Shown one piece after another: positions 28,624-38,539 of a DNA stretch of 59,667 bases (positions are counted from its first letter, which is position 1; each line of letters opens with the position of its first letter). The position numbers and the translations under genes are program-made. The notes below the pieces were generated by a model. The model saw only the letters and a program-made list of their open reading frames with translations. It had not been told where the DNA came from and made no database searches. Origin of the DNA: Streptococcus thoraltensis DSM 12221. Lineage in GTDB: Bacteria > Bacillota > Bacilli > Lactobacillales > Streptococcaceae. Where the stretch lies: contig NZ_KB904631.1 of the NCBI RefSeq assembly GCF_000380145.1, positions 63,040 to 122,706 of the forward strand, read 5' to 3'.

Positions 28624-29994
28624 TTAATCAAACATACTGCCGAAGATTCCCCGAACTCTATCTCCAATATTTTGTTTAGGTTCGCGTGGCTTAGGCGCTT
28701 CTTGGATGTTCACATCTTGGTCAAAATGATCTGCTTCATTGAAAGTAAAATCATTTTGGATAGGTTGTTGCGGTTGTTTTAGCATCGTGTCACTTGGACC
28801 AAGGTCAATAGGTTTACGGCGAAGAATTTCTTCTCCAGTAACGGCTAACTGAGCGATAATATCTACATCAGTCAAGGTTCCAACATATTCAACCAAGCCA
28901 ATGACATTTGCAAACATGGGGTTACGAATACCAACTTGATGTGGTACAAAAAGTTTAACCTTAGTTCCAAACACTTCTTGTGCTATTTCAACTACTCCTG
29001 GCAAAATAGCGCCACCACCGACGATGACAATTCCTCCAGGAAGTTCAAGTAAGCGACCGCGTTCCAAATCTTGCTTTACACGTTCTAAGACATGTTTAAT
29101 TCTAGCTGAAATAATTTCTGCAAGATATTTTTCGGTAACATCAACTGGAGTATCGCTCCCTACAACTTCAACTTGAACACTATCTGTTGCGCTTGCTTCT
29201 CTAACATTAGCATTACCAAAATTAAACTTCAATGCTTCCGCAATTTGTACAGATGTCTTCAAGACTTTTGAAATATCTTTGGTAACATACTCTCCACCCT
29301 CTGGATAGATATTGGTATATTGTAGTTCTTGTGCTCGCATTGAAGCGACAGTCGTTTGACCACCACCCATGTCGATAACAGTTGCACCAAATTCGCGTTC
29401 TCCTTCATTAAGCACTGACTTGGCCATTGCCAATGGAGAAATAATGATGTTTTCAACTAAGATGCCTGCACGCTCAACTGTTTTACGAAGATTATGCAGG
29501 ATTGTTGTTGGACCTGTGTAGAGAAGACCACGCATCTCTAGACGAATTCCCATCATTCCCCGAGGATCACGAATCCCTTGGAAACTATCAACGATAAACT
29601 CTTCAGGAACTAAAGAAATCACCTCACGTTCTGGGGTGATGCTTTTAGTTAATGCAGACTTCACAACACTTTCAACATCTTCGTCTTTAATTTCTTTTGA
29701 TTCGCTGGTGACAGGAATCATTCCTTGTGTAGGTTCAATTTGCAAAAGATTTGCTGGAAGCCCAACATTTATTTTTTCGATTGAAATCCCTGATTTTTCT
29801 TCTGCTTGTTCAATTGCTAATTTAATTTCTTTTGCTGCTGCATCGATGTCAACAATAATGCCATCTTTTACACCAGAACTTTTAACATTGCTAACACCGA
29901 TAACATTCATTTCACCATCGATGTATTCTGCAACGAGTACTTTAATCGAGCTAGTACCGATGTCTAAGCCCGTAAAAAAGCCGTTTCTTGCCAT
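28624..29994 (-). CDS. ftsA: Cell division protein FtsA
   Basis: This actin-like ATPase tethers FtsZ to the membrane. It has 456 residues from the ATG at 29994 (MARNGFFTGLDIGTSS), preceded by AGAGG; an eight-residue longer frame has no ribosome site. The ATP-binding segments DIGTSSIKV and DMGGGQTTV are visible, and the C-terminal amphipathic helix IGDRVRGIFGSMFD is the membrane anchor. A promoter sits upstream in the divIB-ftsA gap. Confidence 0.97.
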   Translation of the reverse strand: MARNGFFTGLDIGTSSIKVLVAEYIDGEMNVIGVSNVKSSGVKDGIIVDIDAAAKEIKLAIEQAEEKSGISIEKINVGLPANLLQIEPTQGMIPVTSESKEIKDEDVESVVKSALTKSITPEREVISLVPEEFIVDSFQGIRDPRGMMGIRLEMRGLLYTGPTTILHNLRKTVERAGILVENIIISPLAMAKSVLNEGEREFGATVIDMGGGQTTVASMRAQELQYTNIYPEGGEYVTKDISKVLKTSVQIAEALKFNFGNANVREASATDSVQVEVVGSDTPVDVTEKYLAEIISARIKHVLERVKQDLERGRLLELPGGIVIVGGGAILPGVVEIAQEVFGTKVKLFVPHQVGIRNPMFANVIGLVEYVGTLTDVDIIAQLAVTGEEILRRKPIDLGPSDTMLKQPQQPIQNDFTFNEADHFDQDVNIQEAPKPREPKQNIGDRVRGIFGSMFD

Positions 29995-30065
29995 TACCCA
30001 ACCTCTCATTCTTTCCATTACTTACTATTCTAAAAACCACGCAAGGGCGGAATTATTCAAAGCAT

Positions 30066-30071
30066 ATTATA
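30066..30071 (-). promoter_or_regulatory. -10 element of the ftsAZ promoter
   Basis: TATAAT follows immediately after the divIB terminator, 72 bases upstream of the ftsA ATG. The -35 would lie in the terminator stem. Confidence 0.6.
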
Positions 30072-30075
30072 TCAT

Positions 30076-30110
30076 AAAAAAGCACAAAATAAATAACTTT
30101 TGTGCTTTTT
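30076..30110 (-). terminator. Terminator after divIB
   Basis: On the minus strand AAAAGCACAAAA pairs perfectly with TTTTGTGCTTTT, which runs into a T-rich tail. It separates murD-murG-divIB from ftsA-ftsZ. Confidence 0.9.
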
Positions 30111-30149
30111 GTTATATAAATGTAAACAAGTAAAATCTCTTTTCAACCT

Positions 30150-31289
30150 TTATTGCACTGTTGTTTCAGCTTGTTGTTCCACACCCGCTTCAACCTCTTG
30201 GCTGTCAGTTGGTGCTTCTGGATTTTCTTGACTTTCTTGACTTTCTTGACTTTCTTGACTTTCTGGTTTTTCTTGAGGAATAGAAGTTTCTACCGAAGTT
30301 TCATTTGGAGCCTGTTTCAACTGTTCCTCAGAATCGTCTACTGTTTCATTTCTGACATAAATCCCAACTTCCATATCAATGGTAGCTGGAGCTTCCATTT
30401 TGCTGGCTATTTGGGAATAATACGGTAAACGTTCTTTAATCTTAGAAAGCGGAACAATAACCGTATTGCCATCATACATGGTTAACCTTACCAAGTCATC
30501 CGTCGATTTTGATTCTTCTTTTGAAACGGATTGAATGTTTCGTCGAATCCTTTTTGCCAAAGAATTTCTTGCTTCAATAAATTCTTTAACATCTTTTTGG
30601 GTATCTAAATTAACACTCAAAAAAGTAGCTGGTAATTTTTTGACATTTTCTTGGACTACCATACCGTTCGATAAAATGGGGTAATACAGGTCTTTTTCCT
30701 GACGGTAAGCAACAATACGTTCCTCTTTGACCTTAATGTTAAAACGATTTGGTAATTCAAAATTAACTTTAGCGTCCTTAACCCAAGGGTCTTTTTTTAC
30801 GATGGATTTTTCAATCTGGTGTCGGTTCATGAAGACACTGACTAAATAATCATCTTTTTTAATCCCAGAAGCCTGCTTTATCGTAGCCGTGTTCGTGAAA
30901 TGCTGTCCTGAAACAATGACAGTTTTTGATGTACTCAAAGGGCTAATCATGAAAGCGGAAAACAAAAACACAAGAACCCCTAACGAAACCACTATGATAA
31001 AGCGATTAAAATGTGGATTTTTTTCCCTAACTTTTTTAGGTTTAGGTTCTTTTTTCTTCTTTTCTTTTCGCTTCTTCAGTTTTTTAGGCTTCTTTTCTTG
31101 CTCTTTTTCCTCTGTTTTGTCACCTAGAAATTGAGAACGTCTAAGCTCTTGGAGACGTTTTTCAGCTTCTTCTTGTTCAGCTTTATCCTGTTCTTTTTTC
31201 TTTAAAAATTCCTGATTGCGTTTTTGCCACTCAGTTAAAACTGGCTCTTCTTTTTCAGAATCTTTAGTTGTTTCCTTATCTTTTGCCAT
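30150..31289 (-). CDS. divIB: Cell division protein DivIB/FtsQ
   Basis: The 379-residue bitopic protein has a long highly charged Lys/Glu cytoplasmic tail (1-95), one membrane helix (about 97-118), a POTRA domain with SKTVIVSGQHFTNTATIKQASGI, and a beta domain. The extracellular C-terminus ends in a Glu/Ser/Gln/Pro-rich tail with the triplet ESQ repeated, encoded by a 9-bp tandem repeat. It works with FtsL and DivIC in the divisome core. Confidence 0.95.
   Translation of the reverse strand: MAKDKETTKDSEKEEPVLTEWQKRNQEFLKKKEQDKAEQEEAEKRLQELRRSQFLGDKTEEKEQEKKPKKLKKRKEKKKKEPKPKKVREKNPHFNRFIIVVSLGVLVFLFSAFMISPLSTSKTVIVSGQHFTNTATIKQASGIKKDDYLVSVFMNRHQIEKSIVKKDPWVKDAKVNFELPNRFNIKVKEERIVAYRQEKDLYYPILSNGMVVQENVKKLPATFLSVNLDTQKDVKEFIEARNSLAKRIRRNIQSVSKEESKSTDDLVRLTMYDGNTVIVPLSKIKERLPYYSQIASKMEAPATIDMEVGIYVRNETVDDSEEQLKQAPNETSVETSIPQEKPESQESQESQESQENPEAPTDSQEVEAGVEQQAETTVQ
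30223..30265 (-). repeat. 9-bp tandem repeat in the divIB C-terminus
   Basis: Four consecutive copies of a 9-base unit (plus strand CTTGACTTT) encode ESQ repeats. Copy-number change would add or remove three residues without shifting the frame. Confidence 0.9.
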
Positions 31290-31293
31290 ATTC

Positions 31294-32370
31294 TTATCCC
31301 TTTACCTTCTTGATAGATTCTGTCAATTCATGATAGAAGGCTTGTTGAGACGTTAGCTCTTGACTATTTTTCATAGCTTCTTCAAATTTAGGAGCATGAA
31401 CAAACAATTCTTGAATCTTCTGATTTAAACTCTCCAAAGACAACTGTTCTTCTGCTAGTTGAAGAGCATAGCCTTTCTTTTCGAAATAAGCTGCATTTTC
31501 TAATTGATCACCACGACTTGCTTCTTTCCCGAGAGGAATAATTAAGTGTAGTTTTTGAAGAGCAACCAGTTCGAATATAGTATTTGAGCCACCACGAGTA
31601 ACAACTAAATCCCCTAGATTCATCAAAGGTTGATATAAATCTATAACGTAGTCTACACGATATAGATTCTTTTCTAAAGTATTTAAGTTGGAATCACCAG
31701 AGATATTGATGATATTGTAGTTAGCTGTTAATGCTGCTAGATGTTTTGTGATAAAATCATTAAAAACTTTGGCACCAGCCGATCCACCAATAAAAAGAAG
31801 AGTCTTTTTAGAATCATCAAATTGTTCTTTTATATCTTCAACCATCTGGTCGTATTGAACAGAATAGGGTTCAACCTTAGTGATAGCACCAATATGCTCA
31901 ACTTTTGTTAAAGAAGAATCTTGTTCAAAAGTGGTGTACATTTTTGTTGCAAACTTATAAGCAATTTTATTTGCCAGACCCATTGATAGATCAGATTCAT
32001 GAACAAAAACGGGAACACCGAGCAGTTTAGCTGCAATAACAGGGGGAACAGAGACAAATCCGCCTTTTGAAAAGAGAGCTTTTGGTCTTAATTTAGCAAT
32101 AATCACAAGTGATTGTAGGACACCAAAACTAACTTTGAAAACATCCAGTAAGTTTTGCCAAGAGAAGTAGCGTCTTAGTTTCCCAGTTGCTATAGCGTGG
32201 AAAATAACGCCTTCATCTAAACGTTGAATTTCTTCATATTCAATTCCGTGCTTATCTCCAATGTAATGAACTTCCCAGCCGTCTTGGATTAATTTAGGAA
32301 TCAGCAACAAATTAAGCGTTACATGTCCTACTGTACCGCCACCTGTCAGGACAATTTTGCGTTTATTCAT
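31294..32370 (-). CDS. murG: MurG, lipid II synthesis N-acetylglucosaminyltransferase
   Basis: The 358-residue GT28 enzyme transfers GlcNAc to lipid I to give lipid II at the inner membrane face. [11 protein letters not shown] at 10-20 is the membrane-side glycine loop and [10 protein letters not shown] begins the C-terminal nucleotide domain. Its ATG overlaps the murD stop by 8 bases. Confidence 0.96.
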   Translation of the reverse strand: MNKRKIVLTGGGTVGHVTLNLLLIPKLIQDGWEVHYIGDKHGIEYEEIQRLDEGVIFHAIATGKLRRYFSWQNLLDVFKVSFGVLQSLVIIAKLRPKALFSKGGFVSVPPVIAAKLLGVPVFVHESDLSMGLANKIAYKFATKMYTTFEQDSSLTKVEHIGAITKVEPYSVQYDQMVEDIKEQFDDSKKTLLFIGGSAGAKVFNDFITKHLAALTANYNIINISGDSNLNTLEKNLYRVDYVIDLYQPLMNLGDLVVTRGGSNTIFELVALQKLHLIIPLGKEASRGDQLENAAYFEKKGYALQLAEEQLSLESLNQKIQELFVHAPKFEEAMKNSQELTSQQAFYHELTESIKKVKG

Positions 32371-33727
32371 GAGCAGCCCCCTTCAAGGAGCTGACTGTCC
32401 TTAAAAATTCATCTCCACGAACTTCAAAATTCTTATACATATCCCAGCTTGCATTTGCAGGACTTAGCAGTACTGTATCTCCAGCTTCAGCCAATCCATA
32501 TGATTTTCTTGTCGCATCCGCAACGTCTTTGGCATATTCTACTGGAATATTGACTGTTTTTGCTGTTTCAGCTAACTTATCTGCTGTTTCACCAAGAACA
32601 ACCATTGCCTTTAGATTTTTGATATGAGGAAGGAGTTCATCAAAGGGATTACCTCGATCTAAACCACCTGCTATCAAAATTAAGTGTTTGTTATCAAAGC
32701 CTGACAAGGCTTTTTGTGTCGCTAAAATATTAGTCGATTTGGAATCATTGAAAAAAGAAACGCCATTGACTGAACCAGCATCTTGCAAGCGGTGTTTAAC
32801 ACCACCAAAAGCTGAAAGTGTTTCCTTAATAGCTTGGTTTGAAATACCTGACAATTTAGCGACTGCAATTGTTGCTAGGGCGTTTTCAATATTATGTTCA
32901 CCCGGTACACCAACTTCATCAGCTGCCATAATCAGTTCACCTTTGTAGAATAACTGACCATCCTTGAAATAAGCACCATCTACTTCTTCAATCGTTGAAA
33001 AAGGAACAACTGTGGCTTTGGTTTTTTCAGCCAATTGATGCGCAATGCCCTGATTAAAATTAAGGACAAGAAAATCAGAGGCAGTCATGTTATTTTGGAT
33101 ATTCCATTTAGCAGCAACGTAGTCTTCAAAAGTGCCATGATAATCCAAATGCGTTGGTTCAAGATTTGTAATAACAGCAATATGGGGTCTAAAGGCATCA
33201 ACCCCCATCAGTTGGAAGGAAGACAATTCCATAATCAGGGTATCGTTTTCACTAGCATCCACAGCCACTTCTGATGCTGGAAAACCAATATTACCAGCTA
33301 AAAGACCAGATTGACCAGAATGATTAAAAACTTCTGCAATCATGGTCGTTGTTGTTGTTTTCCCATTTGATCCTGTAATGCCAACAATTGGAGCGTCAGA
33401 AACAAGTCCTGCAAGCTCTACTTCTGTCAAAATCGGGATTTTTCGCTCACTAGCCTTTTGTACCATGGGATTAGAGTAAGGGATACCTGGATTTTTCACC
33501 ATCAAGGCAAAATCTTCATCCAATAGTTCCAAAGGATGACTTCCGCAAACAACCTTGATCCCCTCTTCTAATAAAGTTTGTGCAGAAGGATTTTCTTCAA
33601 ACGGTTTTCCATCGTTAACAGTAACAATGGCGCCTAACTTAGCTAAAAGGCGAGCTGCCGCTTGTCCAGACCTAGCTAAACCTAGAACAAGAACTTTTTT
33701 ATTTTCAAAATTTGAGATAGTTTTCAT
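32363..33727 (-). CDS. murD: MurD, UDP-MurNAc-L-alanine:D-glutamate ligase
   Basis: The 454-residue Mur ligase has the ATP-binding loop GSNGKTTT at 119-126, the central [12 protein letters not shown] region, and the C-terminal [17 protein letters not shown] motif. The start at 33727 ([11 protein letters not shown]) agrees with streptococcal MurD, but its ribosome site is weak (AGG 13 bases upstream). A frame 23 codons longer, containing CDKCGK, is open but does not match the family. Confidence 0.95.
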   Translation of the reverse strand: MKTISNFENKKVLVLGLARSGQAAARLLAKLGAIVTVNDGKPFEENPSAQTLLEEGIKVVCGSHPLELLDEDFALMVKNPGIPYSNPMVQKASERKIPILTEVELAGLVSDAPIVGITGSNGKTTTTTMIAEVFNHSGQSGLLAGNIGFPASEVAVDASENDTLIMELSSFQLMGVDAFRPHIAVITNLEPTHLDYHGTFEDYVAAKWNIQNNMTASDFLVLNFNQGIAHQLAEKTKATVVPFSTIEEVDGAYFKDGQLFYKGELIMAADEVGVPGEHNIENALATIAVAKLSGISNQAIKETLSAFGGVKHRLQDAGSVNGVSFFNDSKSTNILATQKALSGFDNKHLILIAGGLDRGNPFDELLPHIKNLKAMVVLGETADKLAETAKTVNIPVEYAKDVADATRKSYGLAEAGDTVLLSPANASWDMYKNFEVRGDEFLRTVSSLKGAAHE

Positions 33728-34017
33728 ATTATTATAAAACCTGTCAGTTCGTTGATATTTGCCGCATTTATCACAACTGTCTATTTCCTTTTTCATTCAA
33801 TACTATTGTCTTATTTTACCTTTTATCAAGGCATTTTTCAAGAAGACTACTTTTCTCAGTACGGTATAGGCTCAAAGAAAATACATGAAACCATTTTTCT
33901 GATGGCATGCATTTTTTTAGATGTTTCTATGATTTTTATATTCTAGCATGGGGATTCCCTCATTTTCATCGCTATTGTAACAAAATGTCATCATTTAAAA
34001 TATAGTTTTTATGAAAA

Positions 34018-34228
34018 TATAGCCAAATGAATTAACTTTCAGAACAAGCAACTAAGACGCAGACAGTACTTGATACTCTTCGAAAATTAAACGCAGGCGT
34101 TGTTGACTTGATTTGATGAAGACAGTTCTATCTGCTATCTGTGTCGCCTAGTTTGCTTTTGATTTTCATTGAGTATAAGTCCGGCAAGTCGAAAGTGACC
34201 ATGTAGCAAAGGTAATTCAAAAGGCTAT
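34018..34228. repeat. Composite element: BOX-like inside RUP-like
   Basis: RUP-like outer parts (34018-34072 and 34178-34228) enclose a BOX-like element (34073-34177, ATACTCTTCGAAAA to TTTTCATTGAGTATA). The insertion point matches the copies at 13007 and 58303. Confidence 0.85.
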
Positions 34229-34289
34229 GCGTTATTTAAAAGCCAAACTTTCTTCATACATTTGGTATTTTTGGCTCAGACAGTTAAGC

Positions 34290-34334
34290 AAAAACACCCC
34301 AATCGTTAGATTTTATGTCTAACTTTTGGGGTGC
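34290..34334 (-). terminator. Terminator of the typA operon
   Basis: On the minus strand CACCCCAA and GTTAGA pair with TCTAAC and TTGGGGTG in a two-part stem, followed by TTTTTG. Confidence 0.88.
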
Positions 34335-34364
34335 AAATCAACATATGTTAGATGTGATTTTCCG

Positions 34365-34640
34365 CTATTTTTCTTTTTTGAAAGGCAAACGGGGCTGAAT
34401 CGGTCTTGAGGACAAGCGAATCACATCTCGAATCGCTAAAAATCCAAAGACAAGCATGATAGCAATGATATAAACTTCTCCTGGGGACTGAATGAGTTTC
34501 ATAAAACTCATTCCCGCTAAGATAAGCAACAAGGCCATCACAGCCATAAGAACAATTGAATTAATAGTATTGCGAATGGTTTTGGGAGCCATAAAGAAAT
34601 AGTAAAGCACTATGGCAAGTAATACTAATAAATAAAACAT
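34365..34640 (-). CDS. DUF3165 family membrane protein
   Basis: The 91-residue protein has two or three membrane helices (about 2-18, 27-47, 56-72) and a basic tail ending LPFKKEK. It matches the streptococcal DUF3165 family of unknown function, usually located right after typA as here. The start is the ATG at 34640 behind AAGGAGAGAC; a nine-residue longer frame is rejected. Confidence 0.82.
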   Translation of the reverse strand: MFYLLVLLAIVLYYFFMAPKTIRNTINSIVLMAVMALLLILAGMSFMKLIQSPGEVYIIAIMLVFGFLAIRDVIRLSSRPIQPRLPFKKEK

Positions 34641-34677
34641 GTCTCTCCTTACTATTTTACCCTTCAATCACTGCTTC

Positions 34678-36519
34678 TTATTCAGCTGATTTTTTCTTTT
34701 TGTTTGCTTTGTCACGCGCAGCTTTATTCAAAATTTGTTTACGCAAACGAATAGATTCTGGCGTAACTTCCATATACTCATCGTAATCCAAAAACTCAAT
34801 AGATTCTTCAAGAGTCAAAATACGTGGCGTTTTGATAACTGATGTTTGATCTTTCGTTGCTGAACGCACGTTGGTCATTTGTTTAGCAGTTGTGATGTTA
34901 ACACCTAGGTCATTTTCACGAGCATTTTCGCCGATAATCATTCCTTCGTAGACTTCAGTTCCTGGGTTAACAAAGATGGTACCACGTTCTTCAATACGCA
35001 TGATCGAGTAAGTAGTTGCCTTACCAGCGTCGATAGAGACAAGGGCGCCACGATGACGTCCACCGATTTCACCCGGAACAAGCGGTAGGTACTGGTCAAA
35101 AGTATGGTTCATGATACCATAACCACGGGTCATTGAAAGGAATTCTGTTGAGAAGCCAATCAAACCACGAGCAGGAATCAAGAAGATCAAACGTGTTTGT
35201 CCGTTACCGACCATGGTCATATCAAGCATATCACCTTTACGCTCAGAAAGGGCTTGAATGATAGCGCCTTGGTACTCTTCTGGTGTATCAATTTGCACAC
35301 GCTCAAATGGTTCGCATTGCACACCATCAATTTCTTTGATGATAACTTCAGGTTTTGATACCTGAAGCTCGTAACCTTCACGACGCATTGTTTCGATAAG
35401 AATTGATAAGTGGAGTTCACCACGACCTGATACGATCCATTTATCTGGTGAATCAGTCGCTTCAACGCGAAGGGATACGTCCGTTTGAAGTTCTGCAAGA
35501 AGACGCTCTTCAACTTTACGTGATGTCACGTGCTTACCTTCACGACCAGCAAATGGTGAGTTATTCGCTAAGAACGTCATTTGGAGCGTTGGCTCGTCAA
35601 TTCGAAGAATTGGAAGTGGCTCAATCGCATCTTGCGGCGTTACCGTTTCACCAACGAAGATGTCTTCCATCCCTGAAACGGCAATCAAATCACCTGCTTT
35701 AGCTTCTTGGATTTCACGGCGTTCAAGACCGAAGAAACCAAAGAGTTTCGTAACACGGAAGTTTTTAGTTGAACCATCAAGTTTTGAAAGTGTAACTTGG
35801 TCACCAACTTTGACTGTTCCACGAAAGACACGTCCAATACCGATACGACCAACAAAGTCATTATAGTCAAGAAGAGATACTTGGAATTGAAGTGGCTCAT
35901 CTGAGTTATCAACTGGAGCTGGGATATGATCAATGATAGTATCAAAGATTGGTGCCATTGAAGCTTCTTGATCTGCAGGATTATCAGAAAGTGAGGATGT
36001 TCCATTGATAGCTGAAGCGTAAACAACTGGGAAGTCCAACTGATCGTCGTCTGCACCAAGCTCTATGAAAAGCTCAAGAACCTCGTCAACAACTTCTGCT
36101 GGACGAGCTGATGGCTTGTCAATTTTGTTAACAACGACGATTGGAGTAAGGTTTTGCTCAAGCGCCTTTTTCAATACAAAACGCGTTTGAGGCATTGTCC
36201 CTTCATAAGCATCCACGACAAGAACAACACCGTCAACCATTTTCATGATACGCTCTACTTCACCACCGAAGTCCGCGTGACCTGGGGTATCCATGATATT
36301 GATACGCGTGTCATTATAAGCAACAGCTGTATTTTTCGCAAGAATGGTAATACCACGCTCTTTTTCAATATCATTAGAATCCATTGCTCGTTCTTCAAGT
36401 TCTTTACGAGCATCAAGCGTCTGTGATTGCTTCAAAAGCTCATCAACAAGGGTTGTTTTTCCGTGGTCAACGTGGGCAATAATCGCAACGTTACGGATGT
36501 CTGTTCTTAAATTTGTCAT
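34678..36519 (-). CDS. typA: Translational GTPase TypA/BipA
   Basis: The 613-residue ribosome-binding GTPase starts MTNLRTDIRN at 36519 behind AGAGG; a 30-residue longer frame is rejected. The G1 loop AHVDHGKTT is at 15-23, and EKERGITI, DTPGHADFG and NKIDKP follow. EF-G-like domains III and V precede a basic C-terminus. BipA supports ribosome assembly and stress growth. An extended -10 (TGA-TATACT) lies about 40 bases upstream. Confidence 0.97.
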   Translation of the reverse strand: MTNLRTDIRNVAIIAHVDHGKTTLVDELLKQSQTLDARKELEERAMDSNDIEKERGITILAKNTAVAYNDTRINIMDTPGHADFGGEVERIMKMVDGVVLVVDAYEGTMPQTRFVLKKALEQNLTPIVVVNKIDKPSARPAEVVDEVLELFIELGADDDQLDFPVVYASAINGTSSLSDNPADQEASMAPIFDTIIDHIPAPVDNSDEPLQFQVSLLDYNDFVGRIGIGRVFRGTVKVGDQVTLSKLDGSTKNFRVTKLFGFFGLERREIQEAKAGDLIAVSGMEDIFVGETVTPQDAIEPLPILRIDEPTLQMTFLANNSPFAGREGKHVTSRKVEERLLAELQTDVSLRVEATDSPDKWIVSGRGELHLSILIETMRREGYELQVSKPEVIIKEIDGVQCEPFERVQIDTPEEYQGAIIQALSERKGDMLDMTMVGNGQTRLIFLIPARGLIGFSTEFLSMTRGYGIMNHTFDQYLPLVPGEIGGRHRGALVSIDAGKATTYSIMRIEERGTIFVNPGTEVYEGMIIGENARENDLGVNITTAKQMTNVRSATKDQTSVIKTPRILTLEESIEFLDYDEYMEVTPESIRLRKQILNKAARDKANKKKKSAE

Positions 36520-36679
36520 GTTTTCCTCTGTAATATGTTTTATTAACTGTACAAGTATATCACAAAAATGTTTAAAAAGCTGAACCAAGTCAAGTGTAAA
36601 TGTTTTCACGTCTATTTATGGTAATTGCAGCGAAAAAACTCCATAAATTACATGAACTTACAGAGCTTTGATTTTCTAT

Positions 36680-37672
36680 TTACAAAATATGTTCAAAGGC
36701 ATTGCGAACATCTGTCGGCCAAACACTTGATTGAACTTCACCGATATGCTGTTTACGAAGTAAAAACATTACCAAGCGAGACTGACCAATACCCCCACCG
36801 ATGGTCAATGGAAAGTCACCATTGAGTAGTGATTGGTGCCAATCGTATTGAAGGCGTTCCTCATCTCCTGTGATGGCAACTTGTTTTTGAAGGGCTTCTT
36901 GGTCAACACGAATGCCCATAGAAGATAGCTCAAAAGCTGCACCTAGCTGGTCATTCCAGACAAGAATATCACCATTTAAACCTTTGTAATCACCTTCAGT
37001 CTCTGATGTCCAGTCATCATAGTCTGGTGCGCGTCCGTCATGAGGTTGACCATCACTAAGTTCTCCACCAATCCCAATCAAAAAGACTGCCTTGTATTTT
37101 TTAGTAATGGCATTTTCACGTTCTTTTGGTGTCATGAAAGGATACGCCTTGACCAAATCCTCAGAATGGATAAATGTAATCTTCTTAGGAAGAACTGATT
37201 CAATATCGTAGCGTGCTTCGACTGCTAATTCTGTCAACCGAATCGCTTTATAAATCTGATCAACAGTTTCTTTCAGATATGCCAAATTACGCTGTCCACT
37301 TGGGATAACCTTTTCCCAATCCCACTGATCCACAAACACAGAATGGGTGGGATCAAGAGAGTCTTCGTCTGGTCGAAGAGCTTTCATATGAACAAAAAGC
37401 CCTTCTCCTTCACCAAAGTTAAAGCGAGCCAAAGTGTGGCGTTTCCATTTTGCAAGTGAATGGACAACTTCATACTCATCGTCAGGAATCAATTTCACAT
37501 TAACCCGAACCGCGTTTTCAATACCGGATAAATTATCCTGCATGCCGTCTCCAACACGGCTTAAAATCGGACCTTGAACTTCAACAACATCAAGTTTATC
37601 TTTAAGATATTGCGTAAATGTATTTTTTACAAAAGAAATCTCTTCTTGCTGATGAATGAAACTTTTCTGCAT
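36680..37672 (-). CDS. asnA: Aspartate-ammonia ligase (asparagine synthetase A)
   Basis: The 330-residue ammonia-dependent enzyme makes asparagine from aspartate and ATP. It resembles class II aminoacyl-tRNA synthetases: [36 protein letters not shown] and the C-terminal motif [14 protein letters not shown] are typical. AAGGAG precedes the ATG. It stands alone; no T-box or ASN riboswitch is visible upstream. Confidence 0.96.
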   Translation of the reverse strand: MQKSFIHQQEEISFVKNTFTQYLKDKLDVVEVQGPILSRVGDGMQDNLSGIENAVRVNVKLIPDDEYEVVHSLAKWKRHTLARFNFGEGEGLFVHMKALRPDEDSLDPTHSVFVDQWDWEKVIPSGQRNLAYLKETVDQIYKAIRLTELAVEARYDIESVLPKKITFIHSEDLVKAYPFMTPKERENAITKKYKAVFLIGIGGELSDGQPHDGRAPDYDDWTSETEGDYKGLNGDILVWNDQLGAAFELSSMGIRVDQEALQKQVAITGDEERLQYDWHQSLLNGDFPLTIGGGIGQSRLVMFLLRKQHIGEVQSSVWPTDVRNAFEHIL

Positions 37673-37844
37673 ACCATTCTCCTTACTTTTTTGATAATGA
37701 GAGTATTGTACTACTTTTCACGAAAAATATCAGCATAATTCTTAAAATTTAACAAAAAAGAGCTATATTATTAGTTCCAGAACGTAGATAACCCTTGAAA
37801 ATGTGATAATTGAGGAAATTTTGCAGGGATTCAGATAATAATTA

Positions 37845-37949
37845 ATACTCAATGAAAATCAAAAACAAACTAGGTAACGCCGATGCAGATAGAACTAAAG
37901 TCCATCAAATCACGTCAATAAGATCTGCTTTTGATTTTTGAAGAGTATT
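37845..37949. repeat. BOX-like element
   Basis: It runs from ATACTCAATGAAAATC to TTTTGAAGAGTATT with GATAGAAC in the middle. A further BOX-end fragment (TTTTTGATTTTGGATGAGTATA) lies 40 bases away. Confidence 0.8.
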
Positions 37950-38065
37950 AAAAATCATCGTCAACAGACAATGGTTACAGAAAGTTAGTTTTTGATTTTG
38001 GATGAGTATAAACTTTTAGGAACCTTGTTATCCCCTTTTTTGAGTGCTTTTTTGTTTTTGGCTAC

Positions 38066-38115
38066 AAAAAAAAGATTGAAGAAAAAAAGTACAAAATGAA
38101 CTTTTCCTTCAATCT
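38066..38115 (-). terminator. Terminator of the yqgQ-glk-rhodanese operon
   Basis: On the minus strand AGATTGAAG and CTTCAATCT enclose a second AAAGT/ACTTT pairing and are followed by eight T residues. Confidence 0.92.
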
Positions 38116-38146
38116 GAATAATATAGCCCTTTTAAAAAATTCTATA

Positions 38147-38521
38147 TTATTTTACTTTGCCATCCCAGCCGTCAAATCCATTTTCTAAAACATAGATACG
38201 TTCAAATCCAGCCTTTTTAAGAATATTTACCACTCGAGGAATCAAAGCCCCACGATTGTCATCATAGATGAGAACTGGTTTTTCTTTAGTCAAAGCTCCA
38301 AGTGATGCTTCAAACTGTTGAAAAGGAAAGTTACGTGCTCCTAGAATGTGTTTTTGATGAAAGCGACTAGGGTCACGAATATCAATCAGCTGACCAACTC
38401 GCATGAGCTGGGTGAATTCTGCATTATCCAAAAAAGTTGCAGCTTTTTTCAAGCGGAAATAGTTCCAAGCTGAGTAAGCGAGAATCAGCAAGCTGACAAC
38501 AATTAAAATAATCCAAATCAT
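38147..38521 (-). CDS. Membrane-anchored rhodanese-like protein without the catalytic cysteine
   Basis: The 124-residue protein has one N-terminal membrane helix (2-19) and a rhodanese fold (about 35-124) with LIDIRDPSRFHQKHILGARNFPF and NGFDGWDGKV. The active-site loop reads YDDNRGALIPR, so Asp87 stands where the sulfur-carrying Cys is expected. Sulfurtransferase activity is therefore unlikely, and a binding or regulatory role is more probable. It is the third gene after yqgQ and glk, 18 bases behind glk. Confidence 0.88.
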   Translation of the reverse strand: MIWIILIVVSLLILAYSAWNYFRLKKAATFLDNAEFTQLMRVGQLIDIRDPSRFHQKHILGARNFPFQQFEASLGALTKEKPVLIYDDNRGALIPRVVNILKKAGFERIYVLENGFDGWDGKVK

Positions 38522-38539
38522 TATCTAACAACCTCTTTC

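Larger units (their letters stand above)
33728..34364. other. Gene-free region with composite repeat
   Basis: It contains the murD upstream region, a composite BOX-in-RUP element (34018-34228) and the terminator of the typA operon (34290-34334). TTGATA with an 18-base spacer to TAGTAT near 33799-33830 (minus) may be a murD promoter. No gene is visible. Confidence 0.55.
37673..38146. other. Gene-free region
   Basis: It holds the asnA upstream region (a TACAAT -10-like motif), a BOX-like element (37845-37949), a second short BOX end at about 37988-38010, and the terminator of the yqgQ-glk operon. No gene is visible. Confidence 0.6.

Noticed and set aside
33731..33736. TATAAT three bases before the murD ATG, read as a leaderless promoter
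   Set aside because: The spacing would place the transcription start inside the start codon, and no -35 is present.
33728..33796. N-terminal extension of MurD with a CDKCGK motif
   Set aside because: MurD homologues begin at MK.ISNF. The extension would need a start at 33796 without a good ribosome site, and the CxxC looks fortuitous.
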